Shown: in pieces, positions 25,400-37,500 of the stretch
Layout of the letters: the number at the start of each line of letters is the position of its first letter
Numbering within the stretch: position 1 is the first letter of the stretch
Source: Heliocidaris tuberculata
Taxonomy: Eukaryota; Echinodermata; Echinoidea; Camarodonta; Echinometridae
NCBI GenBank assembly: GCA_025618425.1
Contig: CM046847.1
Location: 4,853,759 to 4,917,758 of the forward strand
Reading direction: 5' to 3'
DNA: 64,000 nt
Notes under the pieces: model-generated
What the model was told of the DNA's origin: nothing
Seen by the model: only the letters and a program-made list of their open reading frames with translations
Databases searched by the model: none
Position numbers and translations under genes: made by a program

Positions 25400-26630
25400 G
25401 AGATTGCTTTTATGGCCGTCGTCAGCACCGGTTTGATCTGTTGAAATGTAATATACATGTACATGTATAATTATCCTAATGTCAACACTCTGTTGGCATT
25501 CAATATCAAATCAAATTCATTTGTGGTTTTATTGAAAAATATTTTTAAATAAAAAGAAAATGGTAATAAAAAAACTGTATGAACAAAAGTTCTGATTTTC
25601 TATGTTGATCAGATCCATTATTTGATTGTATTGAATGTTTCATTAGAAAATGTATATGAAAAGTATATATACTTTTTGTGGCCGACTTAATGATAATAAT
25701 TATGGCCCTTATTCTCGAAAGGCGCCTAAATTACATGTTAGCCCTGCCTAAGTGTGTAGATTTAGGCTACCGAATTATGGAGAGCCACATGTTACCCTCT
25801 TTTAATCCTACAAATCATGAAAATCATCATAGCTCTGGGACTAAATACAGATACAAAAATCGACAGGATAGAATTAATTTCTGATGCTCATTTCATGCCA
25901 GAAAACAAATTTGTTTCTTTATTTTTTAACATAAATATATAATTTATACGGGACTTACAGGGGTTGACGGATGGCCTTCCGTAAATCAGTGGCCTAAGTT
26001 AAGCCAGGCTTAACTTTCGAGAATATGGGCCAATAATAATAATATGAACACTTGTAATGTGCCAGTATCTATCATGGTTAGACCGTTAGATGCTCATGGT
26101 GCAGTGAAAGGAAGATAGAAAATAAAAATAAAAATATATATGAGAAAATAGATGAAGGCAGCATTTAAAAAAAAAAAGGTTTTGAGTGAGGTAGTGAGGT
26201 TTTTGAGTGAAGTATGTATCATTGCCTGACATAAAAGGTTGTGGTGCATAGCAAAAAGGCCTTCGTAAATGACTGTACATGTATCCTCTTGAATGAGATA
26301 TTTCCTAAGAGATGTTTCCTAAGACAATTCATCTGCAGAATACAAAACTACATGTAACAATTACATTGTAATTTTTTGCTGTACATGTACATGTACATTA
26401 TAAACCCCTCAAAAAACTGTGCAAGTGAAGTTTGAGCATTTATATCTCTCTTGTTACTATAGTATTATACTTGAATTAGGTATCATTGAAAATAATGTTT
26501 ATTCCCCTTTATAATGATGCCTCATTTGTACTGATCGTTTAATTATGGAATGTGCAGTACACCTGAATACGGGACCAAGATGTTGCAAAAAGCATTGTTT
26601 TTTCATTGTTCAGTCAATTCTCCTTTCTTT
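25400..26630. other. AT-rich intergenic sequence upstream of the MIF4G-like gene
   Basis: No credible ORF. Several acatgtacatgt words occur. The untranslated first exon and promoter of the gene may lie here or further upstream, but I cannot place them. Confidence 0.4.
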
Positions 26631-26639
26631 TGTAAGGTA

Positions 26640-27260
26640 TGGAGGATGAATTTGTGTTTTGAGTGATGTTGAGGTGGTAATTCATGAATGCAGTGATGTT
26701 TCTTCTTTTGTTTGGACAGTGAAGTGTGTTATAATCTCAAGACTTGTCAAAACACAAGTTAAAAGAGAAATGTTGCAAAAGGCACATTTATTGTCAAAAG
26801 TGAATTTATCATTTGTTTGGAGAATTTATTTTGTTTTTAATGATTTTGAAGTGGTCATTCATGAAGTGCAATGTTGTTTTCACCTTTTGTTTGGAAGATA
26901 AAGTGTGTTTTAATTGACTGAAACACAAGTCAATAGTGAAATGTTGCAAAATACATTGTTATTGTAAAGAATGCTTTCTTCATTTGTCGGGACTCGGGAG
27001 AATGGCTTTGTTTTGAATAATGTTGAGGGGGTCATTCATGTTCAGTGCCATATTGTTTTCACCTTTTGTGTGAAAGATGGAAGGTGTTTTAATTGAATGA
27101 TGATTGGATTATCACTTTGTTGATTTTCATCTGCCAAACAAAAGACAAAAACATCATTGCTTTCATGAATGATCACCTCAACATCACTCAAAGCAAAATC
27201 CATCCTCTAAACAAAGGGAAATTCACTGTTGACAATAACAATGCATTTTGCAACAAATGG
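26640..27260 (+). repeat. Diverged tandem repeats of about 178 bp with one inverted unit
   Basis: The words gttgaggtggtaattcatga, gaagtggtcattcatgaagt and gttgagggggtcattcatg lie at about 26667, 26847 and 27023. An inverted counterpart (catgaatgatcacctcaaca) is at about 27163. Confidence 0.7.
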
Positions 27261-27581
27261 GGCATCATTTGTAATGGGGGATAAACAGGTATATCAATGA
27301 TATTAAATTCAGGTATGATGATATACATGTATATGTAATGGGGGGGTAAACAGGCATATCAATGATACTAAATTCAGGTACATGTATTATGATAAAGTAA
27401 CAAGAGAGATGTACACTCAAACCTAAATTGCAGAACTTTTTTGAGGGGTTTATAATGGTGTGATACATATATATTTTACTCTCCGACATCCCATGCCCCC
27501 CTAGCCCCCCCCCCCCCCCCCCCCCCGCCATTTGATTTAGCCTATTATTTAAGTCTCTTTCTTTCACTGCTTCCCATCTAG

Positions 27582-27603
27582 AACCAGTGTTCTTCCTGAC
27601 AAA
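27582..27603 (+). other. Splice acceptor and short leader before the first ATG
   Basis: A long pyrimidine tract ends in CATCTAG at 27581, so this exon is not the first exon of the transcript. The 22 bases before the ATG at 27604 contain no in-frame stop (they would read TSVLPDK). The ATG has A at -3, which suits initiation, but coding could also continue from an upstream exon that I have not found. Confidence 0.6.
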
Positions 27604-28354
27604 ATGAAGAAATTTTCCGGAGTTGGTAGGGGGCTCTTCATCCCGCCCAACTCCACTGATCCCGAGGTTGGGAGATCTTCATCATCTACGATCGATGACC
27701 CTACTTCATCCCCAGGGCCACCAAAACTTGTCTCAGACCAAGAAGATGATGCTGATGGTGAGGACAAGAACAGTTCTGAACTTTCGGCTTCACCTCAGGA
27801 ATCCACAGAACACAGCTGTGCAGGAGCTGGGAACACAGAGGAACTACCCAAAGAGACTCCACAGAGTTCTGGATCTGATCCTCCAGATCAGAACTTGATT
27901 GTAAATGCTGAAGATGACACTCATAAATCCAAAGAATCTGAAGCAGTAGACAAATTAGATAATGCGAGAATACCCCCACTGGTTGAGCATGCAAGTGTGG
28001 AAAGTGATGTCTTCAAGAGTGAACCTTCCACTTCACCAGATCAGGACAAAGCTCCAGAATCTGACGACTATGTCCCTTCTGTTGAAGTCCCTTCTATTGA
28101 AGTTCCTCCGCAGGAAACAAAAGAATCTACAAGTAATATAGATTCTAATGCTAGTGGAGGGAAAGCAGAAGGTGACAACACCATTAATATTGAGGATGCA
28201 GATGACAAGCCAACTGATGACTCATCCCTGGTCACAAATAATGAAGAAGGTTCAGTCAAGCCAAAATCAGATGAAGATGCCAAATATGATCGGAACGATA
28301 CAGCAAGAGTTGAAAGTGAATCTGCAGACAGGAGAAATAGTGCTGAAAAATCAA
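27604..28354 (+). CDS. Exon 1 of the coding part, acidic N-terminus
   Basis: It encodes residues 1-250 and ends in phase 1 at a GTAAGC donor. Composition is rich in Ser, Glu, Asp and Pro with no folded domain visible. The ORF reads on to 28533, but that part is intronic. Confidence 0.8.
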
Positions 28355-31300
28355 GTAAGCTACTCTTTTTGCAGTTCATTATTATCAAGATACATTTGTT
28401 TAATTTGATGCAGGATTTCTCGGGAAATTTTTTTTCTTCTTCAAATTTCAAGTCAGGGTTTCATAAACTCTGTACCAAATATTTATTGCCTTACATGTAT
28501 TACATATTGGCCCATAGTAAAGGTACACTATAAACAGGAAAAGATATTTATGCTTGATTTCAAATTGAAATGACTTTTCACAGTAACAATGTATAGACTC
28601 ACAGTGGGGAATCCCCAACATGACACATGCATGGTACATGTACATTATACATGTTGCAATAACCCATACTTTGCTACTTTAGCAGCTAAACATTTGTACA
28701 TGTTGATTTGGGTTTGTTACCGTTGTTTCAGTACCATTAAGGGCAGTTTGATTTTGTGAACTATTTAGCATAAATCATGTTATCATTGACTTGAAAGTAG
28801 CCTTTAATCAAGGCGATTGTGCTGCTCTGTCGATCCCCTGGTCGATCCTCGAAACGCGCGGAATAGTCCAGATTATTACACAGGAAGTCTTGCTCCATCA
28901 CAACTCCTTTGAGCGGCTGTTAACGTAATCAATATTCATACATATATATTCACGACGACCAAGAGGTTATCGGTCATTCAACAACCTTCACAAATAAGGC
29001 AGTACAACTTATACGTTTAACCCACAGACTTAAAAACTGCAACTCTGTTGTTCAGTGTGTTTAACCAATCAAGTAAAAGGAACCATATCGGAAAAGATTG
29101 AGCTCCTCCATTATTCAGTGGGGACCGAAAAAGGGTAGATAGTGGGATAAAGTTGAAAGTATTTATAATTATCTTTTCTCTTGATAAAAAATCCACACAC
29201 AAATAAATGTTTTCTCATTTTTCAAAAAGAAAAAAGGTCAACAGTCCTATTTTTCTTACATGTTGAAATTATCATTTTCTATTTGTGATAACAAATTTTT
29301 ACTTCTCCCATGTTTGGGAGCTGAGTGGTCTCTTCACGCCATTGTCACAGAAGCTTCTGATTGGTTCATTTTCTTTCCCAGGAACTGAATTGTTCATGAA
29401 AACTTTTCGTAGAAAATGGACAAAAGATTTCAAAGTTAAAAATAAGAAAACAACAAGTAACATTGACAGGTGCTCAAAGGTGTTGTTATGGAGCAAGACT
29501 TCCCGCGCGTTTTGATGATCGACCAGGGGATCGACAGAGCAGCACAATTGCCTTGATTAAAGGCTAACTTGAAAGCCGCAACCTTTCCAAAAATACTGTT
29601 CCTTTATGGTTTTCAACATCACATGATTTTCAAATGACATTTACTGTTTCTTCTCAGGAGGAAGTACCATACATGTACATATTTTCAAAATTTGTAGTGA
29701 AAAAAATGTAGTAATGCTAAAATAGTATGACTAGTAGCCATGTATTTACTTTTCTACGGCCCCTATTATGCATGAGATCGTGCATAGAAACATTCATTCA
29801 CAAGCTATTCAAATGCTTCGTAATTTTGCCCATGTACATGTACGTATGAAGGTCTGTGGTAGAGAAAAACTTGATCCACACTTAATGTGTGCTTCACACT
29901 TACTGTGTGATATCTGGAAAATGCAGGCATTCCAGAGTACTGCAAACCAGAAGCTTGTGTGCATTAAACTTACCCGAATTGTGTGCATGGTCCATATCAG
30001 GAAACGTTTTATGCAGCAAAATAATTGAATCATTATATGTAATTTTTGCCATTCACAAAACTTTCTTGCTGCAAAATGGCTGCCAAAGAAAACTTGTGAC
30101 AATGTCAGGTCATGAAAGTTTCTGTTTTATAGTAGACTTTTCAGGGATTGTAATTCAAGGTTCAAGTATGTCTTTTGACCCCTTTTGACTTGTAACCGAT
30201 AATGTGAATTTGCTGTATTTATAAAGTAAAACTAACAGTAAATACAATTTTTCTTTTGAAAATTATCTCCTGCTAGAAATCCAGATAGCAGCAAACTTGA
30301 ACCCAGCTGCTCCTACTTCTAAGAGTTCCAAGACCTCCCCTGACATCCCCCTTCTCCCTTCTCCAGTGAAGGTACCTGGTGCAGGCATCCTGGGACCCGC
30401 TCCAAATGCCCCTCTCCTTCCTCGGGGACCTCCTTCCATGTTCCCCAAGGCCCTACCCATCTCCATCCCACCACCCCCGATGGACCTCCGGCTGCCACCA
30501 CCCAAGATTGTACCCAAGACAAAGGAGGAGCTCCTTCAGATTCTCACCGAGCAGGTTGGCATCATCCAGCCGCCTGATGAGAAAGGATCTGCAGATCAAA
30601 GTCGAGGAAAGACAGCTCCATCAGGTAAGAAAGAGAATGGGACTTGCTGTTGTACCATTAGTTATTTATTTTGCAGGTAATGTGAACCTTTTAGAATTAA
30701 AAATAAACAGCTACATATGAATTTAGTGAACCGAAAATGCTGTGTAGAGTTAAAAGGTAATTAGTAAAAACTAATTTTCTCACCAATATTCATAATAATA
30801 TAAATTCATCTATTCAAAAGGACAAATCGATGAAGCATAGAGGCAGAGTGGTAGAGCATTTTCTCGTAACCATAATGTACTGGATCAATACCAAGTTGGT
30901 TTGGTAAGACATTAAACCTCTATTACAAACTCTAATTGATTGAACTTCAAGCTGTAGATTCCCTGGTTGCTTATCTTCAAGCAAACACTTGTTTTTCTAT
31001 CGCGAGCAATTAAGCTGTGGAGTGTATTTGATATTTTGTTCAAGCAAGGTTGTATTTGTGGAAATTCAGAAATACTCTTCAAGACCATTCATATTGTTCT
31101 GATAAAGAGGCTTACTCTTTTGGTGATATGCCTCTTCCACCTCGTATTCTGATCCTGCATTTCAGATGATCAAAAACCCAAGCAGCAACCAAAGAAACAA
31201 CAGTATCCTCAGAGACAACAACAACAACAGGCAGGTCAGCCATGGCAGAATGCAGGTAGAGATAACAACTGGAGGCAGAAGACAGATGTCAAAGGTCAAA

Positions 31301-34300
31301 CTACCCCTCCCAATATGAGAGTGCAGCAACAAGGGATGCCAAACATGTCAAATAGGTAGGTTATACAGTTGTCTAGTAAAGATTTGCTCAAAGACTTGTA
31401 TTCTCGAGAGCAGAGAAATTAAAACCTTGTTTAATTTAGTCCACTCTTTTATGAGCACCAAGAGCCAACTTCTCCATTCTGTAAAACTGACTGTAATTCT
31501 GTTCTGAATTGAATTTTCGGATGTATGACATTTGCTCCTGCGAAAATTGCTCCGGTCTAACTTTGCCATGCTAATCCTAAATCTAAACCTAACCCTAACC
31601 CTAACCCTAATCCTAACCCTAATCCTAATCTTCACATTGTCCTGAACAAAAAAACAAATCATGACCTTGACCTTAACCTTTGACATTTTGAGATAATGGA
31701 CTGTGGAGCAAATGTCGCAGGAGCAAATGTTGGCGCCCTGAATTTTCAACACTTTCAGCACTTCACCATTTCAATTATGAATCATTTAATCCTGTTGGAA
31801 GAAAATGATATGGAAGTATTACATTGTTAAAATAATGTGCTGGAAAAGTAGATGTTTGACACTACGTGTTCCATAAACCAGGAGAAAAACCATCCACTTA
31901 CAATTATAGATCTAGGAAGGAAATTCCTGGTTTCCATTTCATTTTGGACACAAAACACAGAAATTCACCATTTATGGGCTGACATGAGGTTGCAAAAGGT
32001 CATCTTACTTGGTAACGGTACCCTCTGATTTTCATGAAATTTCTTTCATTTAGTTGTTAGCATGCCATGAAAGGTGACATTGCCAACTGCATGGCAAATT
32101 GTTCTCTTGAACGGGGAAGGGGTCTCCAAAGACCCATCCCACTTCCCCAGTGTAAAAAAGAGTTAACTCTGTTATATCTTTTAAAAATGATATCTTCTGA
32201 TTTATATTCTAAGACCCGGGTAATTACCTTTGTACAGTGCTGAAAGGCATTGATATGAAATATTGAGTAACATAAATGTTGTTATTATCCTTTTTATTTG
32301 TTGCTTTATATCAGGCAACATAATTCATCAGGAAAGAAATCTAGCCCACAAGGTGCAACAAAGCAAGGTCTTTCCAACCTTACCAAAGATGAGCTGGAGA
32401 AAGAGTACCAGTGGCAAAAGTTCAGTGTGGAGAGGAAGATAAAAAAGGTATGAATTCTACACACTCTCTCATGATAGGGACTGTCTTTCACAATGTTACA
32501 ATGTGGGCTATAGCAAGCTCTGGAGTTGCTCTGGAGTTCTAGGATGTTTACTGGCGAGTTTGGCTTTCACAACTCCTAGTGAAACTGAGGTTCTTAGGCT
32601 AGTCCCCCCACAAACCGTGATGAACTCCAAATCATTAACAACTGTCTCTCCCAAAATTACGTAAAGGGCCCTTTTTATTGACTGTCCTTGATTTCATGAC
32701 CATTATTAGCCATACGATGCCACAACCTTGTGTACTGGGGGGTGATTTACTAACAACTAAAATCAATTTTTGAAACTGTAGACCAATCAAATCATCAGAA
32801 AAATGATTTTATCTCACTTAAAATTGATTTTAGCTGTTAGTGAATCACCCCCCCCTGATCTGCGTAGCAGTGCTGCGTACATGTGCAGTGCACTAACCCG
32901 TGCCCGCATGCCACAACCTTGTATAGTAGCCTCCGTAGCGGTGCCATGTGCATGTTTAGTCGCATTGTTTGTTCGTGCTTAAGCGCCCCAAAACTAAACC
33001 TGGCACAGGGGGATTAATGGCTGGCACAATAGGGATTAGCACTGTGGCACTGGGGTTGGTACATGGGGGCCGATTAGGGGTTAGAGGAGACATCATTTGT
33101 TCACATGATTTCTGTTATTAATTTGCATTACACGTTCATTTTTGCCATTAGTAGGGAAGCATCTTAGTTTGATTTTTCATCACTGACATATGAATTTCAG
33201 ATAATAATGCTATAATTTTCATTTCTCTTTTAGATTTTGAAATCTCTCAAAACATCTACTGATGAGGAGGTCATAAAGGAGCTGCTTGCTATTATCAAAT
33301 TAAGTGAGTTTATTTGCAACTCTTGAAACTTGTGAGGTTCTTGTTAAAAATGTTGCTTAAGGCTGGCGTCCACTAGAGCGCCGACAACATTAGGAAGGGT
33401 TGCGGAAGCAAATTTTGTCATTTCGACATTCGTTCCGCGTCAGACGCGGAAAAATTATGCAAATTATTGTTTCCTGAGACATTATTAAGAATGTCAACAC
33501 ATTGACTGCAGTCAGTCCTAGGAGCGTCCTAGGAATCATTCAGGAATGTCCCGAAATGCCGCCGAAAATGCTGATCGTGGCAGGACAGTGCGGACACATC
33601 TAGGATCACACCAGGAGTGGTAAAATTACGGACAAGAACAATCCTGAAACATTCTGCGTGGCTTCCGCTTGCCTTCGCGAAGCTTCCGGCACCGCGGAAG
33701 CTTTCAGGAGCGTTTCCGGAGAATGCGGAAGTGTTAAAGAAAGGCAGGATGTCCCGACGATGTCCGGACGACAATGCGGACAAGTTGCCGAAGGTGTCAG
33801 GAAGTTCATTTCCGCGTCCAAATTTTGGTCGAGACCAAAATTTGGACGCGGAAATTTTGCTCTCTCCTGAAGGTGCGGAAACGCTGGGAAGTGTTCAGGA
33901 ATGGTGAAGACAGTGAACGGAGCCTTTCAAGAATATGCGGAGAGCTTGGTGAATGAATGCGGAATGACTAATCTTGCATTCCGCGTCTTGTCCGCGCCCT
34001 AGTGGACGCCTAGTCTTAGTAGCCTCAAAATTATAAATGGATTTTTTTTGGCTCCATTTATGAGATCTGTCTAAACTGGCCAGTGTTAAGTGGATTAGTA
34101 ATTGTCCTTATATATAAATGTTGTAAGGTAGTATCGTTCTAAACCTGTGATGCTATTAAGATTAAAAATGCCTGCCATTAGTTACCTTAGAAATGACAAA
34201 GGTTTTATTTGGTTCTTCATTGAGCCTGGGCATTTATTTACTTTCAAATTTACAGGAGTATCAGAATATAGTGGTTCATTCACTTGACTCTAAATCAAAA

Positions 34301-34533
34301 GCTTGATGGTTTGAATCTCTGCTTGGTGCATAAAACCTTAGACAAGGCTTTTATCTACAGTTGTCTCTCTCCACCCAGGTGTTAAATGGGTTCTTGGCAG
34401 GATTGATTTCTTGAAATACTCCTGTGCTGATAAAAGCTGCCAAAGCTAAAGCTAGGGTAATATCATTCAAAACCTTTGGAAGTGCAAAGTGACGTTATAT
34501 CATAGCATGATACGTGTTATGCACCAAAAAAAG

Positions 34534-34581
<48 letters not shown>

Positions 34582-37500
34582 TTGTGTTCTTTGTTTCAGA
34601 TCCGTCCAAACTGGCCAACTTTCCATGGCCCAAGGAACAGCATGTGGTTCTAGAAAAGCTGATAGAAAATGCCATCCTCAACACAGATAATGAAGAATCA
34701 CTTCAAAAGAGGATAGCTGCCATCATAAATTCATTACAAGGTAAGAAATAATAATCGCTGACATTATGAACCAGGGAGTCATACATATGCGAGAAGCATC
34801 CAAAATTACTTCTGTAGCATAAATTTTTACCTTTTATTTACTGTATATTGAAAAGTGTTGACTTTTTAAACAGACCTAAAGCTTCACATAATTCGGGAAT
34901 TAGAATACTGACTACAGAACCAGAGCCAAAAGAGAATTTGAGGCATGTAAACTTGAATTTTGAGGATTGTTTTCAGGGTTGAAGGTGACTATATTTACAT
35001 TTGAATGAAGTAGTAAAAAATGTCAATGTATGTATCTGTCCAAACTGTATATTTTGCAGTTTACCCTTACTTGATTGAAGGTTTAAGATGTAAAGGTAAT
35101 ATTTTGATATTGCTTCTATGTAGATATGCACCCCCAGGGATTTAAAGAGGACTTGAAGAATGCCATACTGCATGAGCAGGAAGAATATATTCAGGTTAGT
35201 GCCGGGACTTGTACATGTATATCATCATCACTGAGGGCATTGTATTGCATGATTGTTTTAGTACTCAGTTGCCTATTTGCAATCCAAATGTAATATGATG
35301 ATGTTATCTCTAAAGGGCTTCCTTATGGAGCCCATTAAAGAGAACAAGGATGAGTGATTTATGGGTTAATTCTTTGTATTTTTCCCCGCTGTGATTAGAT
35401 ATTTGCTTTAAATTTGACAACAGCCCTTTTGACAAGTAAATGGTTTCCCCTTTTAATGAATCTCTTCCAATCTCTCTCTCTCTCTCTCTCTCTCCCTCTC
35501 CTTTTCACTCGCTCTATTTCTCGCACCCCTTCCTCTTCTCTTTCTTTCTCTTTCCGTTTCCTTTTTAGTTATTTTTATTCTTTTAACCCTTTCAGGACAG
35601 GAATTATTTAACAGCTCAATTGATCACATTTTGTTCTGCAAATTGGCAACAATAATATTTTTCTTTTAGTGCTACGTGGTTCTAATAAGATATAATGTCT
35701 TGAAAATAATATACATGGTTAGGAACTTTGTCGAAAAGTTGAAAAAGTTGCCAATTTGGACAAAAAACAATGATTTTGAATCTCTCAAAGTGTTGCCAAT
35801 TTAAGGATGTTTAATCTTATTCTCCTTTTTAAAATTCCTGGCATCAAACGCAATATGATCATGCAACAAAAATGGACACAGTATGTGCAGAATTTTTTGC
35901 TCTTTCTACTCATGCATCTGGTATATTTTTTAAGGCTCTAAATCAAAAGTTATTGGGCCAAACCACAAAATGTGGTCAATTGTCTCGAAAGGGTTAATTT
36001 CCCCCAGCTCTTGTATATGTACCTCAGAAAGCTCACAATCACAATATTGTGCTAACAGGATTTTGAGAATATAATCTGAATTCATGGATCATTAAATTGT
36101 ATCTTTTAGTTTTAGTTTTAGATTTATTCTCGTAGTCCCATAGAAGATACTTAGGTAAATTTTACAATTTGCCATCCTGAACTATGGCAGATATTGTCTG
36201 TTTGGAGTGGGGAGGGCATTAACTCTGTACAAATGATGGGACTTAGCACCCTTCTGCCTCTAAACAGACGGTATACAAGGAATCACATTTATTAAATTAT
36301 CAGTAATTCACAGTAAGTTCCACGCAGTTCCTCATAAAATAGTATACACTGTTCATTCATTGCCTTGTTCATTTGGAAATCACTTCCTTTCTTTGTGAAT
36401 TTGACAGGATAGAACAATTCAAAACCTATCTATGTCAAAAGATGTGTAAATACTGGCTTTATTGGAGGAGCCTGTGCCTTTGAATGTTTTTAACAGAAAT
36501 ATGGCATCATGCAAATGCTGCAAATCATCATCATCTTTGTTACTGCAAAAACTCCACATTTCCATTAACATTCAGATTTATACCTTTGTACTTTTATGAA
36601 CTTTGTAGGGAAGTAGCAGTGAGTTTAGGAGAAAGCAAGCTAGGTCAGCTGGTCATTTCTTAGGTGAGCTCTACAACCTCTCTAGGACGTCAAGCACTGA
36701 ATTCAAAGCCTCTGTCCAATCAGTCGTCACGCTCACCCTCAAGGATTGGATCAAGGCACCAAGAGTGGTAAGAAAAGAACAAAATTCTGTTTGTGAAAGA
36801 CATAAACCCCAAAGCAGTTGTTGCTGGACCGTGTGTCATACAATCATGAAGTTATATTTACATTGCTTCTGTTTAGCAAGGTGTATAAAATGGTACCTGG
36901 GTGGGATGTAAACTGCCATATATTTCGCGGGGGTTTTATTTTCGCGAATTTCACGAATCGCGAGTGGGTCGCGAATTTAACAACACGCCAAAATACTGCC
37001 AAAATAAGAAGTCGGTTGAATTTGTTGTCTCCTGGTCAGAAATTCACCACTTCGCTTTGCAAAAGTACATCATCACCACTGTTTGTAGATTTGAGAATTT
37101 TCCGACCGCGAATTCAACCACTCGCGAAATACTGTATACCCCAAATATTTCGCAGGGGTTTTATTTTCGCGAATTTCGCGAATAGGGAGTGGGTCGTGAA
37201 TTTAACAACACGCCAAAATATTGCCAACATAAGAAGTCGGATGAATTTGTTGTCTCCTGGTCAGAAATTCACCACTTCGCTTTGCAAAAGTACATCATCA
37301 CCGCCGTTTGTAGATTTGAGAATTTTCTGACCGCGAATTCAACCACTCGCGAAATAGTCTGGTTAGTCCTATTCGCAAAAATTTATGGCCGCGAAATTTA
37401 TGGCCGCGAAATTTATGGCTTATACAGTAGTCTGGTTAGTCCTGTTCGCGAAAATTTATGGCCGCGAAATTTATGGCTTATACAGTAGTCTGGTTAGTCC

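Noticed and set aside
28355..28533. Extension of the first MIF4G-gene exon to the in-frame stop
   Set aside because: A GTAAGC donor at 28355 and the phase match to the next exon show that this is intron.
36818..37488. Overlapping ORFs of 90-170 codons on the plus strand
   Set aside because: Generated by the duplicated TTCGCGAA repeat units inside intron 8.
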